64,000 nt of DNA from Arthrobotrys musiformis. Its lineage: Eukaryota > Ascomycota > Orbiliomycetes > Orbiliales > Orbiliaceae. The notes beneath the pieces are model-generated. The model did not search any database. It was not told the origin of the DNA and saw only the letters and a list, made by a program, of their open reading frames with translations. The stretch lies in assembly GCA_036971715.1 (NCBI GenBank), contig JAVHJL010000011.1:868001-932000 (forward strand). Direction: 5' to 3'. The position numbers and the translations under genes were made by a program. Of this stretch, positions 12,151-23,787 are shown piece by piece (the first letter of the stretch is position 1; every line of letters starts with the position of its first letter).

Positions 12151-13597
12151 TAATATTAATATCGGGAAGCAGCGTGTATGGAGATTGATCCAACCTTAAT
12201 TGCACCTCCCTTTTCATTGGTCTCCCTTTCCCCTGCTTCTTCCCTTTTCTTTTTTGTGAATCTGAGGTTTGAGGTTTCGTTGTTTGTGTCGTTTGCCTTG
12301 GTCTTGCCTTGCCTTGTCTTTCCTCTGCCCCGTCCCGCCAGCAGCCAGCACCCAGCCAGCCCGGCCAGTCCATAGATAGTACACAGCCCGACCAACCTGC
12401 CAGCCTGCCAGCCTGCTAAGCACTTCAATTCAAGAATTATAATAATAATAATACTCTGACTACACTCAACTCAACTCAACTCTCCTTCGTCTCGACCTTT
12501 AACAATCAACTATCAACAACAACACCAACCTTCTCCTCATCTCCATCCATCGTCGTCGTCGTTGTCGTCGTCGTTTCTCACCATAATCATCTCCATCTTC
12601 ATAAGGTACGTTCCATTCCACTGGCATCATCGAATCCATCAGCATCATCATCAGCATCTCTTCCCTCATCATCATCGTTATCAGCATCTCCTGCGTCTGT
12701 TTTTTGTTGCTGCTGCCGCTGCCGCTGCCTGGGTTCCATCTCATCGTCAGCTTCTCCTTCCCTCATACCGATCGGAATTTCAGCCTTCTTTCCCCTCTCC
12801 CTCTTTCTCTCTCTCTTTCTCTTTCTACCTAGTTTTCTCCTCTCTTTCCGTTCTACCCTATTCTACTCTGCTCTGGTCTGTTCTGTGTGTGTTTGCTTGC
12901 TGCATCCAAATATAGAGTTGCACTATAACTACGGATCTGTATGGGACTGTGCTGGGACTGTGCTGGGACTGTGCTGGGCAGGCAGGCTGGCTGTACTTGG
13001 TGGTCTGTGACTAACACAGCACCTTCCGAGGTACCTCCACCTTGAACAGGCCTCTCAGGTTGGTACTTGCATCCACAATACCTATCGTCCAACATCAGCA
13101 TTCCTCTGAACACACACGTTCCTCTTCTCCCTTCCATCGCTTGTTCTTTTTGTTCTTAGAAGAATACACTCGTGGCTTGGCTTATTGCTATTCCCATCTC
13201 GTGTGGTTCTTTTTTCCCTATATTTCTTGATTTTTTTTTTATCCCTCACATTGTTGTTTTTTATTTTTATATTTTCTTTCCGTTTTGTTCTCTATTTCTT
13301 GGAAGCATTGTTCCTGATCAGCCTCGGGCTATTTTTTTTTTCTTATAGAAAGGACAGATCCGAAATCCATCCCCTCTCCCCTTCGGCTCACTCTTCTCCA
13401 ACCACCACCAAACACCATCCAACGCGTTTTATCTCTCTCACATCTACCTTTTTCCACGCCAAAACTCAACAACCCGGAACTCGGAGGAGAGAGAGAGGGT
13501 ATAGCGAATATTTGATTCGGTATTCATAATTACTTAGCCCTCTTAACACTTCAATTTAGACTCCTTTCGTTTTTTACCTCTCGAAAGGATCAATCAA
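12151..13597 (+). promoter_or_regulatory. long pyrimidine-rich upstream region and leader of the CK1 gene
   Basis: The plus strand is strongly C/T-rich for over a kilobase before the casein kinase ATG, with CGT and CATCAT microsatellite runs near 12540-12690. At 12943-12975 an 11-bp unit, GGGACTGTGCT, is repeated three times head to tail. CCAGCC words cluster at 12350-12415. Pyrimidine-rich promoters and leaders are usual for highly expressed fungal housekeeping genes. A GTACGT donor-like site at about 12606 could open a leader intron, but I cannot fix its end. Confidence 0.4.
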
Positions 13598-15492
13598 ATG
13601 TCGAACCCAAATGTCGCCCCAGCGGCCCCTCCAGTAAGTATTCCCACATGTCATTTCTTCGTCAATCACTCCCTTCCACCTCCCTCTTGGGACGGGACAA
13701 GCTATCTATCGGGGTGCTTTCTCCCTACCTCCCTCCATCTTACCTCCCAACTATCAATTTCAAGGTCTCCCTAGAATTATGCTAACATGACTACCACCTA
13801 TAGGACCTGAGGGTCGGAAATAAGTACAGGATCGGTCGAAAGATCGGTAGCGGCAGTTTCGGTGACATCTACTTGGGTACGATAAAGCACCCCCCCCCAA
13901 ACCATCGGGAGAAGGATCCTTTGGAGTTAGTTTGCCCAGGTGCTGACTGGACAACCTGTTTGCAGGCACCAATATCATCAGTGGCGAAGAAATTGCCATC
14001 AAACTAGAGAGCGTCAAGGCTAAACACCCTCAACTTGAATATGAGGCTCGCGTCTACAAGTATGTCCCCACCACGTCACACCTGTCTCGTCATCACATTG
14101 TGCTAACACTATCACTTGCAGGTCCCTTGCCGGTGGTGTCGGCATTCCATTCGTTCGTTGGTTCGGTACAGAATGTGACTACAATGCCATGGTCTTAGAC
14201 CTTCTCGGACCCTCTCTGGAAGATTTATTCAACTTCTGCAATAGAAAGTTTAGCCTCAAGACTGTCCTCCTCCTCGCAGACCAGCTGGTATGAACCGCCA
14301 AATATTTCCCCACTTTTTTCCACCCCTCTCAACTAGCCGCTGACCTGGGTCTACAGATTTCTAGAATCGAATACATCCACGCCAAGAGCTTCATCCACCG
14401 TGATATCAAGCCCGACAACTTCTTGATGGGAATTGGAAAGCGTGGAAACCAGGTCAATGTTATTGATTTTGGTCTGGCCAAGAAGTATCGCGATCCTAAA
14501 ACCCACTTCCACATTCCGTATAGAGAGAACAAGAACTTGACCGGAACCGCCCGATATGCCTCCATCAACACCCACTTGGGTGTCGGTATGTACTAGGCTC
14601 ACGTGATCATATATTATGGATGCTGACACGACTTTAGAACAATCTCGCCGTGACGATATGGAATCCCTGGGTTATGTCATGTTATACTTCTGCCGTGGAT
14701 CCCTCCCATGGCAAGGTCTGAAGGCTGCTACTAAGAAGCAAAAATATGACAGGATCATGGAGAAAAAGATGACCACCCCTACAGAAGTGCTTTGCCGCGG
14801 ATTCCCCAACGAGTTCGCCATCTACCTCAACTACACTCGCAGCCTGCGATTCGACGACAAACCGGACTACAGCTACCTCCGCAAGATCTTCCGAGACCTC
14901 TTCGTCCGTGAGGGATTCCAGTACGACTACGTTTTCGACTGGACCGTCTACAAATACGTAGGTTCCCTAACTTCATACCGTTTATTTGAGTGAAACTAGC
15001 TAACACCGTTCGCAGCAAAAAAACGCACAGCAGCTCGCTGCCAACCAGCAGATGCAAGCTGCCGGAGAGGATGAGGAGAAGCGACCTCGTATGAATACGA
15101 ATGCTGCTACCATGGGTAACCCTACTCCCGGAACGGGACCTACCATGGGTAGTTCTAGCAAGCCTGGCGCCGTAAGTGGTACTAGACGAAAGGTTGTTGA
15201 GCGCGGAATTGTTGATCCAACTATGGATAGAGGTATGACCGGAAGTGATCGAATGTGAGTAAGACGACCTTACCTTCGCCGAACGCCTTGTGCTTTCCTG
15301 TTCGCTCGTCCAGTTGAGCCAGGTGGTAACGGGGGAGCCGAATCCCTTCCAAACGACACAGACGCTCACGCGAAAGATTGTAGGCTACGATCCGCTAGCA
15401 AATCCGCCCAGCCGACTTCGACCGGACAGCAATACGGATCCTCCAGCAATCAGCCCGCCTACCGAAACGCTAAAGAGGGGTGGGGTTACTAA
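13598..15492 (+). CDS. casein kinase I (CK1 delta/epsilon, Hrr25 type)
   Basis: Eight exons: 13598-13633, 13804-13876, 13966-14059, 14122-14287, 14357-14585, 14638-14957, 15016-15254 and 15384-15492, giving 421 residues. The kinase domain has the glycine loop IGSGSFG (26-32), catalytic Lys49, HRDIKPDN with Asp139, and DFG at 160-162. The CK1 hallmark SIN replaces the usual APE triad. The domain matches CK1-alpha/delta almost throughout. The tail is Ser/Gln/Gly-rich and ends GWGY. In fungi this kinase acts in vesicle traffic, DNA repair and, in Neurospora, phosphorylation of the clock protein FRQ; these roles come from the family. The last intron is placed with acceptor TTGTAG at 15383, because the nearer CAG at 15313 would give an immediate stop. 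Splicing to 15384 gives the continuous DRMLRSASK reading. Introns are 52 to 170 bp. Confidence 0.95.
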
Positions 15493-17758
15493 ATGAATTT
15501 CGACACTTTTCAATATAATATTTTCTTTTTACTTTCTGGGAGGTGGTTAGGAAACAAATACCTGAAATGACTAGACATTGAAAAAAACAAAATACAGCAT
15601 CTCGTGCTATGAGAGAACGACTCCGCCCTCGACTCCTTTCTGGATTGGATACGATGCGAACGACTAGACGATTACACCACAACGCACGTCCTCCCTTAAA
15701 GCAGGTTGTTCATCATTGCTGGATTCCTCCTTTCTTTTGCTGACATTTTTTTCTTCTCTTTCTTTCCAAACGTCCTTTTCTCCGTCACCGGGGAAGCCAC
15801 GTACTCCGAGTTGCACTATCCTAGCATCTCGTAGGACTCCTGGAATCCGCCTAATTCGATTTTCCTTTTTTTCTTGATTTAATGTTTTCCCGCTTGTTGC
15901 TTGTTTTTATTTTATTTCTGTTCCCCCCAGCATTCCGCTTTCTTGCGTCTGTCTTTCTATTTCTTTCTCTTCCCCCCCGCTATTGCCTGTCTAATGACCG
16001 ACAAAATCTCCCACCGGGGTTTTTGACCGATTCAGCCTGGAGACTGGGCACTCTTGATTACAAATTTCTATCCTGGCGGCCATCCGACTTGTTCACGGAC
16101 GTTCTCTTACTCGCAGCTAGCATCATAAAGGATACATCTTTCTTTTCTAGCTGGAACATTCGGAATCGCCTACGATATTATACCTAATCTGCTCTACTCC
16201 GACTAGTATCTTCCTGAATCAACCGTTTCGACAGACAAAAAATCAACCGACTACGGGCACCTCTGGGGCTGCGAATCTGGATTTCCTTTTTCTCTTTTTT
16301 TTCCTACTCTAGGTATTTTCACTGCTCATCCGCTTTCTCCTAGCAGATGAGTCTAGAGGGAGGACAGAGGAATCAACAGATTTCCCTAGAGGAAAAAGAA
16401 GAAAAAGGAGGAGAGGAATAAAGAGATAGATGTCAAGAGAGAAGCTTGCTAAAGAAGATCTCAACATCTCTTTCTTTCCTCTTTTTCTTTCCTATTCTTT
16501 TTTTTTGCTGTCGAAACCAAACTGTCGTTTTCCAATCCTCGGAGAGGGACGACTTGCTTTTAGGTATTTCCTTGTTTTTGCTAGCATGTAAACGCACTTG
16601 GTTTTTCTTTTTCTTCTGGAAGGCATCCTGTGATAATGTTTTTTTTCCCGGCCTGTATTATTTCTAAATGCCTTCGGTTTCTTTTTATGTTCTTCCGCGA
16701 CGCAATGTTCCGTTTTGCTTTGCCGTTCTCCTTTTTTTCGATTCTACTAGACTGTTCGATTGCTCTTAGGCTGAGATAGGAGGGAGGGATTCTATGGCGG
16801 TGGGGCTAATGGTATGGGGGCTCTGCCCTCTACCGTTTGCTTTCGTCTATAGTCTTTCTTCTCTTTCTTCTTAGCTATAGTGAGAGGCGGGAGGTGGTAT
16901 ATTCGTGGAAGCCAGATTGACAAAAAACAAACTCTACTTATTCTTATCTGCTTTTATGTTTCTCCTTTCTGTTTTGTTTCTGTTGTTTTTGCAAAAAGGT
17001 ATAGGTAGATGGGTGGGGATATAAACTAGGGCGGCTTCTGGGGAGGTTTGTTTTGGTCGGAGCGTTGAGTGAAGCCCCATCGAAATCAGGGGAGAGAGGC
17101 GAGGTGTGAGGAGTGTAGAGGTGGGGGGGAACTCTGCTTTTCTTTTTCTTTCTTTCTATTTCTTTTTTTCTTTGGTTGCGAAATTTCTTTTAGGGGGACC
17201 CTCTTGTTTCGTTACGTTTTCCTGTGAGCTGGTGGGAATCTTTCTCGATCGAAGGTGGTTTTTTTAAAAACCCGCGATTTTCGACCTGGCGCCGTTGTGG
17301 CTTCTGAGACTGGGAGTGGGGTTGCGGGTGTGGTTGGGAGGAATTCTCATCGGGGAGGAGGGGGGGGACCTTTTGTGGCTTTTAGCTAGCTTGCCCTTTT
17401 GGGGGGTTTATTTTATTCTTTTTTATATCTCATCTTATTGTGTCTCTCGTAATAATTTTCATATGGTTGCACTGTCGTTCTTCGATGGGCGGATTTGAGT
17501 GATATGCTGGGGTGATGTAGGGCTATAGGGTTGGAAGTGGGAATGATATCGTGGGTTGGTGCTTGTTGGTTTTATATATATTTTATATTTCACGTAGGGT
17601 TACGATGATCGATGTTATGATTGTCAAAGTAATATGATTTGAAAAAAAAAAACGCCAGGTAAACCTCCCGCTATCGCTGAACGCCATGAACTATGCTACA
17701 TGAATCTCATCCCGAGCCACTCATAGATTTATTAATCAATTATAAAATATGTGATGAT
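15493..17758. other. non-coding region between convergent CK1 and RRP40
   Basis: T-rich sequence over 2 kb long with many short Phe/Ser-rich frames that have no protein-like structure. It probably holds a long CK1 3-prime untranslated region. A long untranslated tail would be in keeping with an mRNA-regulated kinase gene, but this is only inferred. No repeat unit or RNA gene is recognised. Confidence 0.45.
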
Positions 17759-18637
17759 TTACCTCCCACAGACCCTGCCTACGATCTCACGGCCTTTGAT
17801 CACTCCTCCATCCTCTTCATTCCATGCCTCTGCCTCGTCGAACTCCTTGAAGCATCTGACGACTTTGATCACCTCCTTCTGCGTAGCGGCATCGATCCAT
17901 ACGCGGCCGTTCCTACCTACGACCATTTCGAACGGAACCTTTGCCGCCACGGCTGATAGAAGGTGTTTTCCGTGTGTTTCCTCCGCTAGCAGGAGTCTCG
18001 TCATGACCTGTGAGATGGAGAGTATGTATGGTGTCACCTCGGCTCTATTCGCCACCGATGCAGCACCGATGGTACCGGATTGGTCTTTGGATTTACTTGT
18101 TTTCTGAGCGGTTGATGTGTTCTTTTGGGAGATGACCTCGCCGTAGGTTGGGTCTGGGACGGTGAGTTCTATTGATTCCAGGTGTTTGTGGACTACGGAG
18201 ACGCGGGCGTAGATTGTGGCGCCTATGGGGAGGTTTGGACGGGATTTCCGGGCGGAGGCGGTGGTGCCGGCGTTGTTTATGATGTAGTTTTCGAAGGGGA
18301 TGATGGCGGGTTGGGTGTAGGGGGTTAATTGGACTATGAATTGTTCTGCTGTGGTGCGGAGGAGGGTTACGAGGACTGGATCGTTTGGGGTGGGATGGTA
18401 GTGCCGTGGGGTGGAGAGGATTGAGGCGGTGGGGCGTTTGGTGTGGGTGGTTAGAGAGAGGGTGCCGTAGCGGTAGGGGAGGATTGGAGTGGAGGAGGTG
18501 GAGGGGGAGAGGGTTAGGCCGGCACCGAGGCGGAGGGCACGGGGTTTTATGGCTGGGTCTTCTTGAGGCGGGGAGATGAGGGGGGTGAGTTGGGGGAGGG
18601 GATCCCCGGGGAGGATTATGGTGTCTTCGAGGGACAT
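17759..18637 (-). CDS. RRP40: exosome complex RNA-binding subunit RRP40 (EXOSC3)
   Basis: An intronless frame of 292 residues with ATG at 18637. The N-terminus carries ILPGDPLP, the LPGD signature that begins Rrp40/Rrp4-type cap subunits. An S1-like domain follows (about 80-165, starting NDPVLVTLL). A C-terminal KH-type domain contains GRNGRVWID at 241-249, matching the Gx-N-G-x-x-W motif specific to Rrp40. The protein is one of three RNA-binding cap subunits of the 3-prime to 5-prime RNA exosome in nucleus and cytoplasm and has no catalytic activity of its own. Residues about 170-195 are a Ser/Thr/Lys-rich insert between S1 and KH that yeast and human orthologues largely lack, making the protein longer than the usual 240-275. 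The gene is divergent from SEC21 across a 1-kb shared upstream region. Confidence 0.9.
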   Translation of the reverse strand: MSLEDTIILPGDPLPQLTPLISPPQEDPAIKPRALRLGAGLTLSPSTSSTPILPYRYGTLSLTTHTKRPTASILSTPRHYHPTPNDPVLVTLLRTTAEQFIVQLTPYTQPAIIPFENYIINNAGTTASARKSRPNLPIGATIYARVSVVHKHLESIELTVPDPTYGEVISQKNTSTAQKTSKSKDQSGTIGAASVANRAEVTPYILSISQVMTRLLLAEETHGKHLLSAVAAKVPFEMVVGRNGRVWIDAATQKEVIKVVRCFKEFDEAEAWNEEDGGVIKGREIVGRVCGR

Positions 18638-19653
18638 ATTTTTGATTATCCTTCCTTCCTTTATGTGTGGTGAAGGGGGGGTAGGAGGGTGTTATAATAT
18701 CATTGTATTATTTTTTATATTAAAAGTTTTTTTCCGCCCTGAAGAAGAATTTTTTGTGTCAGCGATGGATTCAGATCAAAAAGCCAGTTTATAGAATCGC
18801 GACAAGATTGAACAATGCGTATATTCCAATTGAATGGGATAATAGAATCAGATAAAGACCAATCACCGCGAAGTGAAGGCCCGTGTAAAGCTAAGTCAGC
18901 AGATATGGGAGTACAAATCCTGCTATGACTGGTGCCAGCTTGTAATTTCATCATACAGTAATAAACAAAACGGTAATAAGGGGTATGGAGGGGAGAGTGC
19001 ATACCAATTGCTGCCAGCAGCTGTTGTGGATGTGAGGACGAAAGTGAAGTTGGTGATGGAGGAGAGAGAAGAGAGAGAAGAGGAGGAAGAAGAGAAAAGT
19101 TGAGGTTGCAGAGATTTGTGCGTTGTTTTTGATGTGGAACCCAGCCACCAGCCACAACTGCAACAGTGGCTGGTGGGTGAGCGAGCTGTGGCTGGTGGCT
19201 GGCTGGTTAAGGAACACATTTCAACATGGCCAAAGCTGCCGCTGCTCAACGAGACGAACAGGCATATCCTCCCGACTCGACCTGACCTGACCTCCTTCCC
19301 GTCACGCTCGAACACCCTCTCGAAGAACCCCGTCGTCCCAATCGATTCCCATTCCCCGCGTCATTTACCTCCGACTTGCCAATTGATAACACGCCGTCTG
19401 CTTGGGCGGGATAGCTCTGGAAGTGGTGGACATAGCTTAGCTGGTGTGTGCGTGCGAAAAAGGAGCTTCTCTTCTCGTTGGTTGGTTGAGCTGGCACTTA
19501 TTTTTCTGACGGCCGCTTCTCGTGGGCGACGCTCGAAGGATTATAGATCGGTTACGAACAATTGAAATTCGAATCTGAAGTTAAATCTGAAGTTGGAGCT
19601 AGCTGGGCTTTTGCTTGGGCTGGTTTAGTTTTTGTCGTGTTCATATCCCCACC
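18638..19653. promoter_or_regulatory. divergent promoter region between RRP40 and SEC21
   Basis: About 1 kb separates the two divergent ATGs. It contains a GA-rich run (19050-19100) and the GTGGCTGGTGG inverted-repeat cluster listed separately. Co-regulation of the two housekeeping genes is possible but cannot be shown from sequence. Confidence 0.45.
19141..19202. repeat. perfect 16-bp inverted repeat with a third half-copy
   Basis: The left arm CCAGCCACCAGCCACA (19141-19156) is the exact reverse complement of 19187-19202. Between them, GTGGCTGGTGG at 19165-19175 can also pair with the left arm, so two alternative hairpins compete. The element sits midway between divergent RRP40 and SEC21. 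It may be a protein-binding site, a cruciform or a leader RNA structure. Confidence 0.7.
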
Positions 19654-22600
19654 ATGAGCTACTCGAAGAAGGACGAGGATGGCGACCAGACCATCTTCAA
19701 GGTCGACCGTTCCACCGTGTTCCAGGAGGGTATGTTGTCACCCCTCCCGTTCCCGATATATATACTCCAACATGGCGACTGACCGAAGGCGATCATGATG
19801 ATAATGGTGGCGGTGATATGATATAGCTCGCATATTCAATAGCTCCCCCATATCGCCTCGGAAATGTCGTATCCAGTTGACCAAAATCACATATCTCCTC
19901 CACACCGGAGAACGCTTCCCCACAGCCGAAGCTACCACCCTGTTTTTCGGGATCACAAAGTTGTTCCAGCATCGTGATCCTTCGTTACGGCAGATGGTGT
20001 ACCTTGTCATCAAGGAGCTGGCTAGCACCGCTGAGGATGTCATCATGGTCACTGCTTCTATCATGAAGGATACTGCTGTTGGAAGTGATGTCGTGTATAG
20101 ACCAAATGCCATCAGAGCGCTGTGCAGAGTTATCGATGTAAGGACCATACGCGACGACTTCGTATGATGGTTGGGATAATGGCGCTTATGATCTTGTTCT
20201 TTCGACTAGGCTACCAACGTTCAAGCGATAGAGCGTCTTATCAAGACCGCGATTGTTGACAAGACTCCATCTGTCTCATCCGCTGCTCTTGTTTCTTCCT
20301 ACCATCTCCTCCCTCTTGCGAAGGATGTCGTTAGGAGATGGGCGAACGAGACCCAGGAAGCTGTTATCTCGAGCAAATCCGGCGGTGGATTCTTGGGACT
20401 CGGTTCTTCGTCCTCCTCTATCGGCCCTCCAACCGGATATATGACACAATACCATGCCATCGGTTTGCTTTACCAGATGCGTGCTCACGACAGAATGTCT
20501 TTGGTTAAGATGGTCCAGCAGTTCGGTTCCCAGAACGCAAGCGCGATCAAGAGCCCTGCTGCCGTCATGATGCTCGTCCGATTGGCCGGAAAGATCGCTA
20601 TCGAGGACCCGAACCTCAGAAAACCAATGGCGCAGCTCCTCGAGGGTTGGTTGAGACATAAGAGCGAGATGGTCAACTTTGAAGCCGCAAAGGTCATCTG
20701 CGAACTCCCCGATGTGACCGATGCAGAAGTCGCGCCAGCGGTCCATGTCTTGCAGCTATTCTTGACCTCCCCGCGTGCTGTCACCAAATTCGCTGCTATC
20801 AGGATATTACACCACATCGCCTCTTTCAAGCCGAATACCCTCCAGCATTGCAACATGGATATCGAAACTCTTATTTCGAACTCGAACCGATCTATTGCCA
20901 CATTCGCCATCACTACTCTGCTTAAGACCGGAAATGAAGCTAGCGTTGATAGGCTTATGAAGCAGATCTCTGGGTTCATGGCTGATATCACGGATGAATT
21001 CAAGATTACCATCGTCGAGGCTATTAGGACTTTGTGCCTGAAGTTCCCGAGCAAGCAGGCTGGTATGCTCGCCTTCCTCAGCGGTATCCTCCGCGATGAG
21101 GGTGGGTATGAGTTTAAGAGGAGTGTGGTTGAGAGCATGTTTGATCTCATCAAGTTTGTTCCAGAGAGCAAGGAAGAAGGTAAGGCTATATATTTATTGA
21201 ATTGGGAGGGTTTGAAGCTAATAGAGTGTAGCTCTTGCGCATCTTTGCGAGTTCATCGAGGATTGCGAATTCACCAAGCTCGCCGTCCGTGTTCTCCACT
21301 TGCTTGGACAGGAAGGTCCTAAGACATCGCAGCCGACAAAGTATATCAGATATATCTACAACCGTGTCGTTCTCGAGAATGCTGTCGTCAGAGCTGCGGC
21401 TGTCACTGCTCTTGCCAAGTTCGGTGTCGGGCAGAAGGATGAAGAGGTTAAGAAGAGTGTCGTTGTTCTTCTCACCAGGTGTCTCGATGATCCCGATGAT
21501 GAGGTCAGAGACAGAGCTGCTTTGAACCTTAAGCTCGTTACAGGTGCTAGTGAATATGGAGCCAAATTTATTCATAATGGTGAGTTGACAACATTTCCAT
21601 CTTGGGTATTATGGTTGACTAATTCGTGCGCATTAGATTCCATCTTCTCGCTGCCAACTTTCGAGCACCAGCTTGTCATGTACGTTACCGGCGACCAATC
21701 CACCTTCTCGAAGCCATTCGATATCTCCAGCATACCTGTTGTCACCCGCGCCGAAGCCGATGCCGAAGATAAATCCAAGAAGATGCGCCCAGCTTCCGAC
21801 CTTCCTACCCTCAAGGCTCCCACAATCAGTGCCCCGGGAGCCCGTCCATCTGCTGTACCGATCTCGGAGGCTACTGTCAATGCTGCCGCCGCTTCCCAAC
21901 AATACGCCGCTACCCTTTCTGCCATCCCAGAGATCAAGGCCCTCGGTCAACTTCTCAAGTCCAGCCGAGTCGTCGAGCTTACCGAGGCGGAAATGGAATA
22001 CGTTGTTACCTCCGTCAAGCACGTTTTCAAGGACCATATCGTCTTGCAGTATAACGTTAAGAATACACTGACCGACTCTGTTTTGGAAAACGTGACCGTC
22101 CAGGTTACCGTGGCGGAGGAAGACGAGGAGGAGCCATTGGTCGAAGAATTCTACGTCCCTGCACCGAAGATTACAGTCGATACACCGGGAACCATCTACG
22201 TCGCCTTCAAGAGACCGCAATCTGACGAAGGAGCTGGGTATACCACCACCACTTTCAACAATGTTCTTAAATTCACGACCAAGGAGATCGATCCTTCCAC
22301 CGGCGAAGCCGAGGATGGAGGGTATGAAGACGAATACGAGGTTGAGGATTTGGAGTTGACGGGAGGGGATTACGTTGTTCCGGCATTCTGTGGGAACTTT
22401 ACGACTGTTTGGGAGCAAGTTGGTGCTGCTGGGGAGGAGGTTACTGAGACCTATGGATTGCCGCAGGAGAATGTGAAGAATCTTGAGGGTATGCCTTCTT
22501 TTACTTTTTATCAAATTTTGGAATTGGTTACTAATTTTTTTTATTTTTTGTGAAACAGAGGCTTGCAATCTGCTTGCATCGGCTCTATCGCTACAACCGA

Positions 22601-22791
22601 TGGAAGGAACAGACGTGCCGTTGTCGACGTCCACGCACGTGCTCAAATTGTTCGGCAAGACGATCTCGGGCGGGAGGGTTATCGCTATGGTTAAGATGGT
22701 GTATTCGTCGAAGAGCGGGGTTACGGTTAAGATCACGGTTAGGAGCGAGGAGAGCGGGGTTGGAGCGTTGGTTGTTAGTGCTGTTGCGTAA
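19654..22791 (+). CDS. SEC21: coatomer subunit gamma (gamma-COP)
   Basis: Six exons: 19654-19729, 19827-20137, 20210-21179, 21232-21579, 21637-22488 and 22559-22791, giving 929 residues, close to yeast Sec21 (935). The N-terminal half is an adaptin-type alpha-solenoid. It opens with MSYSKKDEDGDQTIFKVDRS and carries the conserved stretches KITYLLHTGE and TEATTLFFGITKLFQ-like (here AEATTLFFGITKLFQ). A hinge (about residues 600-650) is rich in Ala, Pro and Ser. The C-terminal appendage holds two subdomains, ending with GGRVIAMVKMVYS and a terminal ALVVSAVA. Gamma-COP is part of the COPI F-subcomplex on Golgi membranes, where it binds Arf1 and dilysine cargo or p24 tails. All introns are GT-AG with clear TACTAAT or GCTAAT branch points where checked. 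Nothing is broken. Confidence 0.96.
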
Positions 22792-23787
22792 ATATCTCTT
22801 CTTTTTCTTACTATTAGTATAGTTAAAGTTTTTTGTTATGATGATGCGGAAGTATTGAAGTAATTGGGTTCCTTTTTGGGACTTTTTAGCTTTTTTTTCT
22901 TTCTTTTATAAATTTACGGAGAGGTTTTTGGGGATGTAGGGTGGTGAGAGAAAAGTAGTTTTTTATTTTGGAAAAATAGAAAGTAGCTTGAATTTGGTTG
23001 ATTTGAGTGCTAGATGGTTTCTTTTGAGTAAAAACATGTGACACCCGCGTATGGTTCATGTGCATTATCGTAATACATTGCGATTAATATGTCGTAAGAA
23101 AGGAAGATACGAGTAAAGAACAAGAACGCTCCAAAAAGGCGAGGACAAGAACGCCGTGGGTATCGAGAACAAAACATCGCTCGCTGGTTAAGAAAGATGG
23201 AATAAAATAGAAGAAGAGATTTGCGTGGGTGTGGTATAGGTCGGTGCCGAAGCGTTGATACAAGACTCATAGGTCAGAAGGTTGTAATAAAGTATACTTG
23301 TAACAGTAGGTGCCTACGGCACCACTGAAACCCGACTACCTGGCCCTCATCATTAGTAGCTGCGTAGGTAGGCGGGAACGTAGGTATCAGCATAATATTC
23401 AAGCATATTTACATTTTATTCTACGTTCCAACGTTGCAACCCACCTGCCAGCCTATCTACTAGCCAGCCTACCTACTAACCGGCCTACCTACTAGCCCAC
23501 TAACCAGCCTATCTACCAGCCTACTTACTGGTTTGCTTCCAGCCTACCTACCAGCCTACCTACTGGCTTATACTTATATACAGGCCCACCTAGGTACCTA
23601 CTTACCACCCTAATAAATTCAAAGCTGTTCAAAACACAGAACCTTCTAGAAAAAACAACACATTTTGGTACCCCTGCCCCCCCGGGGGGGATTTACCTAA
23701 GTATATAGAGGCCCCGACTTGCAGTCGGGCATAGCCGGTGAAAGTATATAACGAAAAGAAAAAAGGAAGAGGGGAAAAAAAGGGAAT
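22792..23787. other. intergenic region downstream of SEC21
   Basis: This is the 3-prime side of SEC21 and of the convergent zinc-finger gene. It contains the CCAGCCTACCTA-type repeat tract and a G/C homopolymer patch (ccccccccggggggg type) near 23677-23690. No gene is supported. Confidence 0.45.
23441..23605. repeat. degenerate 12-bp minisatellite, CCAGCCTACCTA type
   Basis: About a dozen imperfect copies of CCAGCCTACCTAC or CCAGCCTATCTAC follow each other with small insertions. The unit is not a multiple that fits any open frame here, so the tract is non-coding. It lies between the 3-prime ends of two convergent genes. Confidence 0.7.

Noticed and set aside
12562..12915. 117-codon frame with Ala and His runs
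   Set aside because: Translation of CAT, GCC and TCT microsatellites in the CK1 upstream region; no folded segment.
13185..13529. 114-codon Phe/Leu/Ser-rich frame
   Set aside because: T-rich leader sequence of the CK1 gene; composition is that of a pyrimidine tract.
15314..15492. CK1 last exon starting at 15314
   Set aside because: Phase of the preceding exon gives ATT then a stop; the acceptor at 15383 restores the frame.
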